From Daphnia carinata (Eukaryota > Arthropoda > Branchiopoda > Diplostraca > Daphniidae), in NCBI RefSeq assembly GCF_022539665.2, contig NC_081332.1, positions 7,530,303-7,594,302 of the forward strand: 64,000 nucleotides of DNA, read 5' to 3'. The translations under genes were made by a program, and so were the position numbers. Each line of letters begins with the position of its first letter. Within the stretch, counting starts at the first letter, position 1. The notes under the pieces are model-generated. The model had not been told where the DNA came from, did no database searches, and saw nothing but the letters and a program-made list of their open reading frames with translations. This document shows positions 51,259-64,000 of this stretch, piece by piece.

Positions 51259-54200
51259 ATTAATTATTGACCTTTTTTAAATAGGGTTAGGGCGGGTTTG
51301 GCGCAAAAACGCTATAAGTTGGGAAGGGTAGTTTATTCCAGACACCTTTTGCCCCAGGTGTTATGAAACTGTCTGGCCAACTGTCTAACCAACATCGACT
51401 CTGCAGCGCGGGAAAAATTTCGTCTCATATCGGGATTGAACCACTGCTATCCTTCTCCGAATACCAACCTATACCAATGAGCTACAATTTCCTAAGACAC
51501 CGTCTTACAGCTATCTATACAATCGTTTATTTCATCGAGGTTGAAGGGGAAATTTTTTTAATATTTATAAGTTATATTATTTAGAAACGATGCTTCAGAA
51601 CGACATGATGTATAAAAGAAATTATCTGTGTGAAATATTGAACACCAACCTCCCGCATCACAAGCCGATACACACCGCTTACGCCCCATGACGACTAAAT
51701 GGATCGACAGTATATAGCACATCATTTTTTTTCATTCATCCCCTACATTCATCCCCGAAAAGATAGACATATATAACAAGAAATAATAGCTAGGTGGATT
51801 AGGATCGGATTCAGATAAGGGTTGCAGTGGTTCAAACCCGATGTAAGGTGAAGTTTTTTTCCGAGAGCTGTCAAGTCGATAATGACCAAAGCTCCCGAGC
51901 TATATTTAGGCCCTCTGCAGCAGCCTGCAGCTCCAGCCGGAGAATCGTGAGGCCCTTTACCGCTGTAACCTGTGTTTTAGACATCACAAAAGACACTTTT
52001 GTCGATTTGTTCTCAAATACGGCAGGGAAGTAAGCTGCAGTTCCAAAGCCTTTGAAACTTGCATCCGTAAAGACACGAGGGTGCAATTGTGTCCAACCTC
52101 CACGTTGGAATCGGAAACAGGCCAGCACCGACACGGACTCTTAACACGTTGGTCCAACTCTTCGGACAACGGCTGGTCCCAGCCAGTTCCTTTCTCGTAG
52201 GTCCAAATACCTTGAAGCAGAGACTTCACTAGGAAGACGACAGGACCAACGAGTCCCAGCGGATCTTAGAGGCTGGAGATGATGCTCAAGATGGATGTTC
52301 TGGTGAGGACTTCGTTGTTCGATGACTTTCGAATCTAGCATGTTACTCTCACTATCCCACATAACCCCAAGCGTTCGTTCTATAGGAAGCCTTTCCAAGT
52401 CGAGGTCCAGTGCTGGCGAAGCAAGGCCGAATTTCCTTCGGGATGCTATCACAGTCTTCGACGACGATGTTCACTTCGTTAAGTGGAAGCAGACTAATTG
52501 AAGATGGGTATTCACTAGGCGGGCCCGTCTGATTGCCTCGTCTTCTGAGTCGAAGGAATCTAGGTAGCTGTCAACGTACAAGTTCCTTCGTACACTGTTG
52601 GCTAACTCTGGATACTGGTCATGATGATCATCGGCCGTTCAGTTGAGGGCGAATATACAGTTCGTCGGGGAAGACACCGCTCCAAATACGTGAACAGTCA
52701 TCTGGTACGTCAACGGGACTGACCTACTGCCAGGCGTCCGGTAAACAAAGCGGAAGTCTGCTTGGTCTTCTTCGAGAACTTTCACCTGGTGAGACATTTT
52801 CTCGATGTCCGCCCCAACTGGCACAAGATTACGCCGAAATGAGTACACTGAGCAAGCTAACGAGTAAGTTAGATCCCAGAAGCAAATTTTGATTGACCGA
52901 TGTGCCACCGAACTCTGTAGCTCCATCGAATACAACTCGAGCTTTGGTCGATGAGCTAGACGGGCTCACGACGCCGTGATGTGGTTAATACCACGTCCTT
53001 TTTCCGTTTCCTTTGATTCAGGAGGAATCTGGCGTGTTTCAAGCCGATGTACTCCTTGACCACTGCATCGTATTTTCGGGTGAATTCAGCGTTTCGATGA
53101 AAACGTCGTTGGAGAGCATGGAGCCTCTTCAATGCAGACAACCGGTTGTTCGGTAGGTTTACTTCGTCAGCTTTATGCATTAAGCCGACTTGATACCGAT
53201 TACCAATACGTTTTACTGAAGACTTGAGGATACGTTTTCTATGTGGATTGTCTTCGGACAGTACGTGGTGCTCCATTTCCACGTCTTTGGCCTGAAGTTG
53301 CCAGAATTTCTTGGCCAACTCGTTTAGGTCTTCGGAAGGTTTCTCGGTTACCAAATTTGCAATGAACTGGGGTCCATCCTGCGGCGGGCCCGTTTGACCA
53401 CCCAAACGGCGTCTTAAAGGCAATGGGCACTGCCGTTAAAGCCAGTGGCTTGATGGAAGCTACATGGTGATTACCCTCTACGACGTCTATTGCTATCAGC
53501 ACGGTCACGTTCTCCTGTTGAACGGTCAGAACATCAATAACACATAGATGAGTCCAGGATGCAAACTGTCGAGGGTCGATTGGCAGATTCAGCGTCACCT
53601 TCAAATTGTCGACTGCGTAAGCGTGATTGACTTCAAACTAGCTTGCGCCATCATAAAACGAGAGACGAAATTTACTACCTGAGCCACAACGTTGTACGTG
53701 GCTCCATCATATGAGACAACGTTGATGCGTTTAGAAGGTCCAACAAGTCCCAATTTCTTTTACTATGTCTCTCCTAATCAACGTGGTGTCCCTTCCGGAA
53801 TCCAGGAAACCGAAAGTGTCGATCGATGTTTCACGAAATCTAAGAGGAAACGGTACGATCTTGAAACATATACATTGTTTTACTGGGCCAAGGTGCCAAG
53901 GAATGCTGTCGATGATTGCGTTGATGGAGCAGGTGGATCCGCTAGCCTCCTCAGTAGGAAGAATTCAGATCCATGAAGCAAGGACGTGAATACTTTCTCA
54001 GCTCTTTTCGTGGGTGTGAGAGACATGAAGACGGTGCAGGTTGAAATATTGTGGGCCTTGCCGTTGCGAACAAAGCATCTCCACTGTTCGGTCTTTTCGG
54101 CTTGTTCTTCCCCGATGTCTGTTGGCTCCTTGGAGGTGTGGTTGCGGAAGATGACGCCGGTATTCTCGAACCTTCCATTGTCCATACGTGTCCAATGGTA

Positions 54201-55560
54201 GATGTATATGGGGCGCTGGGTCGTTTAACGTGCATCCTGTCATCGAATTTTGCACCTTTGGACGTCGACGTTGGTAAGGACTCGAACACACTTTTTTCCT
54301 TCAAGTCTAGAACATTCAGATCTACACCTGCTTTCTTCCGTTTTTAGTTTCACTTTCCCTTGATGTCAATTTCGCTTCGAGGGCCATCAGGGTGGTACGG
54401 CTCTGCAGCTCGTGAGCATACTTTGACTTGGAGAAGGTGGCCACTGCACCATAAAGACAGCTTGCAAAGGTCTTGAGTGTGATAGAATCTAGGCTCTTCA
54501 ATGGCGGAACCTGTAGAAGGTCGACGAGATATGTTTGATCCGTAATCTCTGTGCGACCGTAAGCTGTGTGCATGTGCGAGCATACTGTAATTCTTCGGGT
54601 TTCCTCGTTAGTCCTTAGTGGTTAGGATTTCCTAGTACTACTCGTGACATCTGAGGCTGACGTCTCGATTGAACTGACGGAAGGGTTTGAGGAAGTGCCC
54701 TAACGTTTTACAAATTTGATTATTTCCACATAATCAATTTCAAAATCTGCTACCCATTTGGCACATGCTTGAGATTGCTGTTCGGTTAGGCCGGGTATAC
54801 TTTCTGTATACCTTAGTTGTATTTCTTTGAGTTTTCCGTAGATACGAATTAATTCGGCACGCCATGCTGCAACTTGCAATTTTTTTCATCTGAAGGCGTC
54901 CATCTCGTGATCTGCCACTGCCCTTCTGAGCTGTGTCGTTAACTTCGTGTGGGCCGCCTTTCTCTTTCCTCGTTTCTTCTTGAGATTGTTTTCAGGGAGT
55001 AAGGGCCCTTCAGCCTTCTGCGTTTAAGGTTTCGATGCGTCTACAATTGGGTTATTGCCGTCCATGTTCATGTTTTCGTCTTTGGGTACGGCTTCATTCA
55101 TGACGTAGAAACATTATTACAGGCTGAGAGAGTTACACGCTAACGGATGTCGATGATTCACAAAGATACACCGGCCTCTAGTCAGATACTAAACACGTGG
55201 TAGACAGGGCGTAGCCTTCAGGCTGGCGTAAACGTCTGCAAAAATTTTACAAGGGGAATACCCGACAATTTTACAAATCTATCGAGGTTTTACTACGATT
55301 GAGGACGAGAAATGCAAGTGTTTGTCAAATCCCAGTTTTTGGCCCCATTTGCTACTCCTCATGTGTCGAGTGCAATAGAAAGAGAGAGATGATGTATAGG
55401 AGGCTGATGATGAAAGATGATGATATGAAATGATTATGAAAGATGAATACTGGTGCGACTTAACATACTTTATTTCTTAATCGAAAATGTGAATGCCGAC
55501 TAAAGACTTGGTGGACCTACAAGTAGAACTGAATGACCTGTTATCTACTCAGTGAAATAC
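51259..55560 (-). mobile_element. BEL/Pao element, inverted near-identical copy (arm B)
   Basis: Mirrors 25673-30000 on the minus strand: gag-like 54583-54322, protease 54185-53690, RT 53423-52500, Pao block and RNase H 52452-51871. Most residues match arm A, and inactivating changes are shared (YVDS in the RT motif, the same frame breaks in gag). Private differences include a shorter frame after the protease linker. Confidence 0.85.
51410..51700 (-). pseudogene. tRNA-like sequences in arm B
   Basis: Inverted counterpart of 29560-29850; the minus strand has GGTTCAATCCC and TAGCTCATTGGTATAGG. Confidence 0.4.
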
Positions 55561-56164
55561 TGACGGAAGATACAAAAGCTGAAAACCCCAATTACCCGTT
55601 GCAACATCATGGCCTGAGTCACTCGCTCTTAAAACAAAACAAATTGAACTATAACGATGGGCAGGCCCTCTACACCCTTGCTCGCGAGGGAAGCACTGTA
55701 GTTGACTGAGCAGAACTTTTGATCTTAGTTGAAGGCATTTGATCAACTATGTGAAATGGGCTATCTAATTGACGAGTTGATCTCGAGCTTTGCTGACTAT
55801 GCCACGCCATAAGGTCACTGGAATATATTATTTAAAGTAACATATGTAGACGTTTTTCCCATTTTTTAGACTACTCAATATACTAGGGCAACTGAATCTT
55901 TTACCTACATGCAAACTAATTTTGGTTAACTGAACGGTTGTGGTTTTGATAAATACATTCATTGTCGGAAAAGGTTACTAGAAATCAGCATTGAAAAGTT
56001 GATGAATGAGTCATCAATGGTTTCCAATGAACTCCAGCATGGATAACGCTGTTTGAAGTGCAGAAACCCACATGAACCGTTCGGTTCTTCCTTCTTATAG
56101 GATATAAATATCATTTTTACCTTGGAGAAATAGGCTCCTGTTGATGTAAATATATAGGGCAAAC
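55561..56164. other. Unassigned sequence between arm B and copia LTR
   Basis: Not clearly similar to the corresponding interval 24640-25672. No coding region is supported. Confidence 0.35.
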
Positions 56165-56410
56165 CGTTTTCTTCTGTTCTTATATTCTTACCAATATTGC
56201 GCTTACAAAAAAGGATGCTGTTTAGCCTCGGTGTTTTTGTTTTCCTTTTTCCCTGTCGTCTGCTACTGCCAATTGTCAAGAGCTTCTGTGGCACACTTCT
56301 ACTTATATAATCTTTACTGCACGTGGTAAAGTTCTGAAGTAAGTATGTATGTAATATATAATTACATTAGATATAAAACTCTTTGCTGTTCAATTGTCTC
56401 TCTCTATGCC
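56165..56410 (+). repeat. Copia-type LTR remnant, inverted relative to 24326
   Basis: CTTACCAATATTGCGCTTAC, the AAGGATGCTG block and ACTTATATAATCTTTACTGC match the complement of 24430-24600. The outer ends are not preserved. Confidence 0.55.
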
Positions 56411-57291
56411 ATTCTATAGCACTATATCATCGCGAGTTTTATTGTTTTTTTTTATTGTTTCCACTTTCTTGGTTTAATGGGGACATTACAGGAAACGCAT
56501 GTGTAAAGGAAGACACGACGTTGTCATGTTGTCTCCAATACGGAAAAATAAACTAATGCGGCGCTGCTACTCACAATGTCGTGTATAAGTAAGCGTAAAA
56601 CAATACGTGTACGGTAGAATAACGTGTATTAAAACACCACAAGCAACCAGGCGAATTAACAGGGAATAGGCGAAGGCCTACAATTTCGCAACAGTTACTT
56701 GACATACACTACTAAGGGACAACTAAGGCAAGTAGCAAATATTACTAAGAAGAGACTTACGCTTCAGCTTATGAGGATGAGGTAGCGGCTCGGAAGAATG
56801 CTGAGGTACACACGAGATAGCTCTTTCACGGGACGACTAACTACTGTGAGTTGCCGATGGCTTTTTATATGTTAACCATCGACTGTGAGAGCCATACGGC
56901 ACAGTGTTAAAGGATAGGCGGCAATATCGGGCGGTATCGGGCGATTTTGGGCGCAATGGCGAGGTATAGGCGGGCAAATTCGGACGGTATCGAACGAATT
57001 TGGACGATAGCTAAAAATCGGTCGGGCAACTTTAGGCCATTTCGGGCAATCTCAGACCAACTGAAATAAATCTATTTTTAGCCGACGTGCCGGGACATGT
57101 CTTCGTTTTTTATTATATTTCTAAGGGACTTTTTAAAACTAGGTTAGTAAGTGAAAGTTCTGAGTCACAAGGGGCTACAGGTATACGATTCTAGTCTATT
57201 TGGAGAAAGGAGGCAAGAAGGGGCTTCGATAGCCGATTCGTTACATCGCTCCCCGTCATACCAGATTGCGTCCCGCAATCCAAAAGAAATT
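56411..57291. other. Region downstream of env B, possibly LTR-derived
   Basis: 56925-57055 contains many imperfect CGGGCGATATCGG-type units of 10-14 bp. The segment follows the env gene where a 3' LTR would be expected, but with only one copy in the window its ends cannot be set. Confidence 0.35.
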
Positions 57292-59004
57292 CTAGGGCTC
57301 TCTTGGGCGGTTATTCTGCGGGCGGTAAACTGCTGTAGGAGGAGGGCGCGGGGGTTTACAACAACATTTCCACATTAAACCACAAAATCCGAGGGCATAG
57401 CAGCCGCGAGCGAGTAAAAGGAAGGCAGCGATAAGTAGAATGATAAAGGAATAGACTTTAAAATTTTCGAACCAATTGGTAAAAGTGCCGAGACCTGCTT
57501 TTTCGGCTGCCGATATGACGATTGCAGAAGCTCCTGTGTTTAAATTTGGTCCAGTCGCGGAATGTTCGTTCATGGCGACTGTGATGTCGGCCATCACATC
57601 CATTGGGCTAGACAGGGTATCTGTATATGCGGGATTGGTTTGATGCTGGTACTCGAAGAAATCGACGTCTTGGTAACGGAAAGCGTCGGCCAGGTCACGC
57701 TGCGGGACGACGACGGATGCTTCGACCAGTTGCCACGTGCTATTGCGGTAGGCATACGGTTTATCGTTGAAATTAACGATTCCACCAGCCCAGTAGCATG
57801 GTGTGAACTCTGTGAGTTCCCAACCGGATCGGCCGATAGTAGAATTTTCGAGCCGAGGTTGCGGCCCACAAATGGTGATATCTGTCGTGAAGGAAACCGT
57901 TGCGGGGGTGCATTGAATGGCTGAGACGATGTTCCCGGTTGCGATCAGTTTCACGCACTGACGGAGGCCCAGTTGTGTGGCTGCCAACCATACATTGTAT
58001 TGAGCAGTTGACACAGCTTGTGCGTGTTTGGTACGTCGCTGGTCACATTGTATGCTCTGGACGATTCGAACGAGTTCGTTCTCGTGGCGGATGGCAGCAT
58101 CTTCTAGATATTGGATCCTAGCGTTTTGCCGGATGTTGATGTCTAGGGAGTCGCTCCCGTTAGGTGTAATGTGTTTGATGATTGAAGGCACGGTGACTGC
58201 GGTTGGGCCCAACGGGTATGTGATGACGAATAAATGATTGTCACCAACTACGGTCCAACTATCTATCTTTTTGTCGCTTTTCACGGTCTGGCACCGTGAC
58301 ATCAGTCGTACGTGGAAGTCTAGTTGTTTGGAGTCATCTTGGAGAATCCAAGTTCCGTTTGTTGATGATTATCCCACACCTTTTTCTAATTGTCTCAGGG
58401 AAATGTCAGTTGCTTTTCCGTATGTGTCGATCCAGAATAAGGTGAGGTGGTTGTGAGATAGGGAACCATGCGACACGTTGGCTTTCCCCAAGGGTGTGTT
58501 GATTATATCTCCTTCGTCGATTCGGGAGAGGACGACTTCTTCCAACATGCAGTTGATGGTGACCACGGTAGTGGTCCTTAGCCAATATCCTACGTCGTCT
58601 GGCTCTTGGTTGAATACCCATTTGTTTTCTGCTATGGTCATTGGGCTCTCGTTGCATCTTTTTGACTGCCTCATGATATCGCACTCTACGGCTGTTGTTT
58701 CCATGGCGATGCGTTCCGGGACGATTATAACTTGTCCCACGAAATTGATTGTGATGTGTTTGATTGATTTCCATCTGCCGCAGATATATCCGGGGAAGTT
58801 AAAGGCTGCCTTTTTGTCGGTCATTACTCGGTAGTCTACTTTAGTGTGTGAGACGCACGTGGCAGGCTCGCAAAGACCGTCGGAGAATTGAAGAAGTCCA
58901 ACTCCGGTCGGGTTATTGCAGTTGCATATTGTGGTTTGGAATGCTCTTGCCGATGAGAGCAGGAGGGTCAGCGCGATAAGGATCAGCATGATCTGGGGAA
59001 TCAT
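57292..59004 (-). pseudogene. env: Env-like glycoprotein B with one in-frame stop
   Basis: ATG at 59004 with a signal peptide (MLILIALTLLLSSARA). One frame runs to 57292, interrupted only by TAA at 58369-58371. The Cys-rich start (ICNCNN, then EPATCVSH) resembles env A at 4088. The second half has a hydrophobic membrane segment (VYSFIILLIAAFLLLARG) followed by a Cys cluster (CGLMWKCCCK) and a Pro-rich cytoplasmic tail. No lectin-like segments are seen, unlike env A. It lies 1.7 kb downstream of pol B in the same orientation, so the two probably belong to one element. Confidence 0.7.
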
Positions 59005-60630
59005 AAAAACATTTTCGTTTAACTACCATATTTTTGGCAGTACTTTTCTTCCCCATTTTTTTTTTTTATGTAGTTATCAAGGGTTTACATATACGTGTAG
59101 AAATGATAAGGAGGGGTAGACGGGGACGAAATATTATTAGTAGTATGTAGAATAAATCGTAGTTGTGGAATTTTGTGAATACTAAACAGAAACGTAGCTT
59201 GCCGCATTGGCATCGCAGTGGTCTGCCATGCCAATGATGCCGGCTGGACGTGGGTTCGGCCCCCACAAACCCGCATCTGACGACTGGGCCTTAAACAAGA
59301 AACCCTGATATCCAGGGGGTTTTTATTGTGGTGTTTTAGTTATATTTGTTCGAGTTAGAATTTACTTCTATTTGTTTTGCGCATATATATAAAAAAATGT
59401 TTTTTTTTTGAATAAGGTAACTAAAGTAATAGCCAATAATGGCGTGAACTAGGATTGGACAAAAAAAAGGAACGGCAACGTTGTAAATCAGAGAATGGTA
59501 GTTGGAAAAGAGGAACACAATAGGCTTTGCAGAGCCATGGCAATGTTGCTGAGGAAGGATGGGGAACGAAACTCATGAAGAGACAATAGAGGCAGGAGAG
59601 AGGGAATGGCTTCGGAGCTACTGTGACGTACGTTCGTGTACGCTTTTTGCATCCGTTTTTATTCGACACATCCTGAATGGTGGGCGGAGGGGAGGGTGTT
59701 TGGGGGGAAAAGGGTTCGCTGGAGGAGAGTTTACACGCAGGGAGGGGTAATTTCTTACTCTTGCGGGAGCGTGGAGAGGGACCTGGTGGGGTGGGGTGTG
59801 TTCATTAGAGATTGCCAGGGAGAGTTCATTTGAGTAATAGGGGTGTTGACTTTTATCCGTTTGTATCCGGAGCATCGTACGAAATGGCGAGAGGGGGGGG
59901 TGACCTGCGTGATCGTCGTGTCACGCGTGAAAAAGGTCTGGACGTGGGGTTACCATGGGATGTGGGGTGCCGGGAGTATGGTGCTTTATTCTTATGGCTT
60001 GTAGGGGAGATGAGAAAAACATAGAGGGCGCACCATATTGTTGCCTGTGGCGTGTCCCCGGGATAGAAAGGGAAGGGAATGGTAGTTGAGATAAGGAATC
60101 GATACATGGCGATGTATCTTCTATGAAATTATTATTATTATTTTTTTTGTTTTTGTTTTTTTTTTTTTTGGTTTATGTATAATGTTTTTGTTTTTGTTTT
60201 TGTTTTTGTTTGTGTTCCCGAATGGGTCCTCGATCAGATGGTTCAGGCTGCTGGGGTTGGAGAAGTAGGCATCTAAGTCCGAGTCAGTAAGGCTTTCGCC
60301 TATCTTCTCGGACGGGGAGCGGTCGTCTGGCAGGCTAGCCGTTTCTTCGCTGTTGTTGGAGTCGTCCAAGTCGGCCGCTTTGTGGGGTCCCCTGTGTCCA
60401 GATGGAGTCGATGAAGGTCTTCATCGGTCAGAGGTTCCCATTGCGTAGACATGATCGTTCTGTAGGATCTGGAGGTGAAGTGGATGCTTGTTCGTTGTTT
60501 CTGGGTTGCTTAAATACTCCTGTTCCGTCCCACTTACAATTGTTGCGAAGGGTACATGAACTTGTTGGGGCGTTTCGTCCTGGTTGTATACGGTCGCGAC
60601 GGTCCCACTTGAGTGTTCCGTAGCACTTGG

Positions 60631-60683
<53 letters not shown>

Positions 60684-60753
60684 TGCTTTTGTGTATAAGG
60701 TCGAAAATGTTGATAAGGCCACCACTACTTCGCACTGCTGTTCGTATGTCTGT
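59005..60753. other. Low-complexity spacer between pol B and env B
   Basis: Includes a tRNA-like stretch (about 59195-59265, with GGGTTCGGCCCCC as a B box), a hairpin ACCCTG/CCAGGG followed by T residues at 59300-59325, and a TTTTTG-rich tract (60130-60215). No gene is recognised. Confidence 0.4.
60635..60681 (+). repeat. 47-bp poly(T) tract
   Basis: An uninterrupted run of T; on the minus strand it is a poly(A) tract 75 bp beyond the pol B stop. Confidence 0.9.
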
Positions 60754-63700
60754 TTAAATTTCTGCTATAAGGCGTGGCCTTGGTCTGATCATTGACCTGG
60801 CACGCAGCCGTGGGAGATTTTCATCCGGACTTTCAGTAGGAGTATTGCACACGTGTTCGGGGGCAACGTCGTCTGGGGTTGACACGGTTGCACTCGTTGG
60901 TTCCAATGTGATCGCACTCTGAGACGCACTATTTTCTAGCTCGATATCTTCCGTAACATCGCTTCGTTCCCCTATATTCTGGTCGGGGTCGTCACTATCG
61001 GATTGTTCCTCTACACGAGTTTGAGTAGCGATGTGCTTCCGGAATCGGTCATTTGGTTCGACCGAAGACTCGACATCTAGCATGGGTTCATCCGTCCATA
61101 ACATAGTCTCGTACAGAGGTTTAAGCCGGTTACTGTGCACTAGCTGGCAGTTGTATGAATTGTCTGCTATGTCCACCGTGCGATTTGAGTATACTTTAAC
61201 GATGCGATAAGGGCGAAATTCGAAATTTCGATGTAAACTTCCTGTTGTCTCCTTTTTGCACAACGCGGACATCTAACAAGACTCTATCTCCCGGTTTGTA
61301 ATCGAATGTTTTTGCCCTTTTGTTGTATTGTTCTTTTTGGCGTTCTCTGGCTTTCTCATTTTCTTCCCGTGCCCGCTGGAAACTGTATCTTAGTCTTTCT
61401 AATAGCGTGTCGACGTAGCCACCAGATGAGGGTACGGCTTCGGGAACTGCTCCCAGAATTTTGTTTATGGGCATGTTACAATCCCGACCGTGCATCATGT
61501 AGTAAGGTGACTCGTTGGTGGAGGAGTGAACGGATGCTCGGTACGCAAAACAGATTTCTCCCAATACATCTTCCCAATTATGATGTTGCCCGTCTACGAG
61601 TTCTTTTCTTAACATAGTTGTGAGGGTCCGGTTAAATCTTTCCGTTTCCCCATTGCTTCCCGGGTTATAAGCCGTGGTGAATCTTTGTTCGATGTTGAGT
61701 TTTTTGCAAAAGTATTTAAAGAGACCGGAGGTAAAATTCGGTCCTCTATCTGAGACGATAGCTAGTGGGGGCCCATGGGTCAATACAACATTCTTGTATA
61801 CACATTCGGCCGTAGTACGGGCAGTTTGGTCGGGTAGGGCGACAGCAATTACGTACTTTGTGAAGTAATCGGTGATTACACAAACACAGTTATTTCCATT
61901 AGGGGATATTGGTTGGATGGGGCCTAAAAAATCTATTCCTATAATCTGAAATGGAAATTTAGCTAATTCATGGGGGAAGAGGAAGGCTCTCAGCGTAGAG
62001 TTAGTGTTTGCAATGCAAATTTCGCAAGCCGAGCAATATTCTTTTATGTCTTTTCTCATTGTGGGCCAGTAGTAATTATTTTTGACTTTTAGATAGGTTC
62101 TAAGGAAAGCGAGGTGACCTGAAATAGGTTCGTCGTGCGTTTGTTTTAATACTGCCCGTCGCAACGTAAGGGGCAGGATAACTTGTGGGTTCAGAATATT
62201 TCTCCGGCTTTTTGCCGTTGGTGTTTCGATCCTGTAAAGTACGCCATTTGTAACTTGGTAAAAACTAATTTCTTTTGCCCAGATTGGCATATTTTTTTCG
62301 TCCTCTTCGGAGAGGGCTCCGTCGTCTAGATATTTCCTTATTGCTTTACATAATGGGTCCATGGTTTGGCTGACTACTATATCGATTTCTGCGTTATCCG
62401 CATGAATATGAGCGACACGAAGGCGTGACAGACAATCGGCATTTTGGTGCACACGTCCTGGCCGATACTTAATTTTATAATTGGTACCGGCTAATAATAT
62501 AGCCCAACGGCCTAATCTGCCGTTGTTGTCTTTCTGTTCCTCCAACCATTGAAGGGGGCGGTGATCGCTAATCACCGTAAAAGGTTTATCTAGTAAGTAG
62601 TGTCGGAAATGCTTAATAGAGAATACAACGGCTAAGGCCTCTTTCTACTGTAGCGTATTTTTGTTCGGCTGGTTTTAGTTGCCGACTGGCGTATGCTATG
62701 GGTTTCTCTACGCCGTACTGTATTTGTGAGAGGACGGAGCTGATGCCGTAATCGCAGGCATCGGTGAACAATAGGAATTCGAGATCAAAGTTAGGGTAGG
62801 CTAATAGCGGGGGAGTGATTAAGCATGTGCGGAGCTTTTCGAAAGCTATTTGGTCGTCATTAGTCCACACGAAAGGTTTGTTTAATGCATTTTTATGGTT
62901 TTTTGCGGTCAATGGTTGGGCAATTGCGCCGAAATTTTCGATGAAACGTCGGTAATAACCTGCTAGGCCTAAAAACGATCGCACTTCCTCTGATGAAGTT
63001 GGAGTTTTATAGTTGGCTATTTTGTCTACTTTATCCGGGTCAGGGCCGATACCATCGGTAGAAATAATATGCCCAAGGTAATAAACCGATTGTTTCATGA
63101 ATTGACAAGTTTTAGTTTTAGTCCCGCGTTTTGAATTAAAGAGAAGACTTCTCGAATGTCGCTCAAATGACTTTCGAAAGAGTCGGAAAAAATAATTACA
63201 TCATCTAAATAAACTAGAGCTTTTTGTCCGGCCACGTCTCTAAGTATATGGTTCATTAATCGTTGGAAGGTAGCCGGCGCATTACACAATCCAAAAGGCA
63301 TTCTAATAAATTCATAGAGATTATTTTCTACGATGAAGGCAGTTTTTTCTTTAGATGATTCTTCCAGCTCGATCTGCCAATAGCCTGAAGCCAAGTCCAA
63401 AGTTGTAAAGAATTTCTTTCCATATAGGCGGTCTAGAGTGCTATCAATTCTCGGAAGTGGGTAAGAGTCTTTTTTTGTTAAATTATTTAATTTCCTATAG
63501 TCCATGCAAAAACGCATTTCTCCTGTTTTCTTAACTACCAAAATTACTGGTGCTGCCCATGGGGACGTGGAATGCCTGATTACGTTTGCTTGCAACATTT
63601 CTTTTACCTTTTTCTCTAATTCTTCTTTTTGGCCTTGGCCTGTACGGTAAGGTCGAATAGGTCCTTTTCCCTCTGTGTCAATGAAATGTGTGATTAAACT

Positions 63701-64000
63701 GGTACTTCCTAGCCCAGAGTCTTTTGTCGCGAATAAGTCGGTAAATTCTTTGAGAAGTCTCGCCAAAGGTTTTTTATATTGGGGGTCTACATCTGGTTCG
63801 GGTACACACTCTTCGTCTTGAGAATTCGCCAGAGAATCAGACTCTTGACCTGATGATACTTCGCCTATCAGTTGACAAGAGAATTCTACCTCTCCTATGG
63901 AACTATCTCTCGGCAGAGTATGTGCCCTATTAGATTTATTTTCCACGGCGATCTGATATTTTCCGCTATCTCTTCTAGCGTTTATAAAATTGCCTATAAA
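60754..64000 (-). pseudogene. pol: Gypsy pol B: RT, RNase H, integrase; frameshifted, partial
   Basis: The frame is open at the window edge (64000) and carries RT motifs (WAAPVILVVKKTGEMRFC; PLPRIDSTLDRL; ALVYLDDVIIFSD). It breaks near 63110, continues through RNase H (LLFTDACDYGISSVLSQ) to a 2-bp deletion near 62650, then RNase H end and integrase (HADN; HDEPISGHLAFLRTYLK; CSACEIC; IIGIDFLGP; VSDRGPNF; GETERFNRT). It breaks again near 61220. The C-terminal tail (60754-61200) is acidic and ends in RPRPRLIAEI, without the AT hook of element A. Protease and gag lie beyond the window. Confidence 0.85.

Noticed and set aside
59290..59330. Hairpin followed by T run resembling a bacterial terminator
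   Set aside because: The context is an animal genome between retroelement genes; no transcript unit is associated.
60421..60735. Lys-rich ORF on the minus strand
   Set aside because: The poly-Lys comes from the 47-bp homopolymer; there is no other coding evidence.

Overview
This 64-kb window is repeat-rich, AT-biased animal nuclear DNA, most likely from an arthropod and plausibly a Daphnia-like crustacean (inference). The evidence is spliced Rebers-Riddiford cuticle genes with TATA and TCAGT-type start sites, secreted Gly-Tyr peptides, intron-bearing tRNA-Ile relics, a CLCA family gene, and Gypsy, BEL/Pao, copia, DIRS, LINE and pogo transposons. No prokaryotic operon structure is present.

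Layout. 1-6243 (+): a Gypsy element with a coiled-coil gag, protease and integrase but no reverse transcriptase, followed by an env-like gene with ricin-B-like lectin segments. 6244-13850: a tandem host block of cuticle genes, a Gly-Tyr peptide gene and tRNA-Arg/tRNA-Ile relics; only the cuticle gene at 11814-12558 reads intact. 14745-17702: about eight copies of a 360-bp satellite carrying a tRNA-like module. 17703-21830: a pogo/Tigger-type transposon with a spliced transposase (-). 22067-23940 (-): the 5' part of a LINE. 24326-25100: copia LTR and RNase H remnant. 25673-30000 (+): a decayed BEL/Pao element.

30002-32911: a DIRS element with inverted ends and an internal complementary region, lacking RT. 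32940-33420 (-): the 3' end of an unrecognised spliced gene. 33450-37806: a second copy of the host block (cuticle tail, spectrin-like exon, intact Gly-Tyr gene, solo LTR, tRNA relics, and a third Gly-Tyr gene with a stop codon). 38153-50415 (-): a CLCA-type pseudogene split by an 8.5-kb, nearly intact Gypsy element (41154-49649) with almost identical LTRs and a 4-bp target duplication. 50450-51025: a third, decayed block fragment. 51259-55560 (-): an inverted copy of the BEL/Pao segment. 57292-59004 (-): a second env-like gene with one stop. 60754-64000 (-): a frameshifted Gypsy pol running off the window.

Overall, a small array of secreted cuticle and peptide genes has been duplicated with its tRNA relics and then broken up by successive transposon insertions. 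Working host genes are few: one cuticle gene and one Gly-Tyr peptide gene look functional. The window offers several dated events: exact target duplications, an empty-site comparison, and inactivating lesions shared by duplicate copies.
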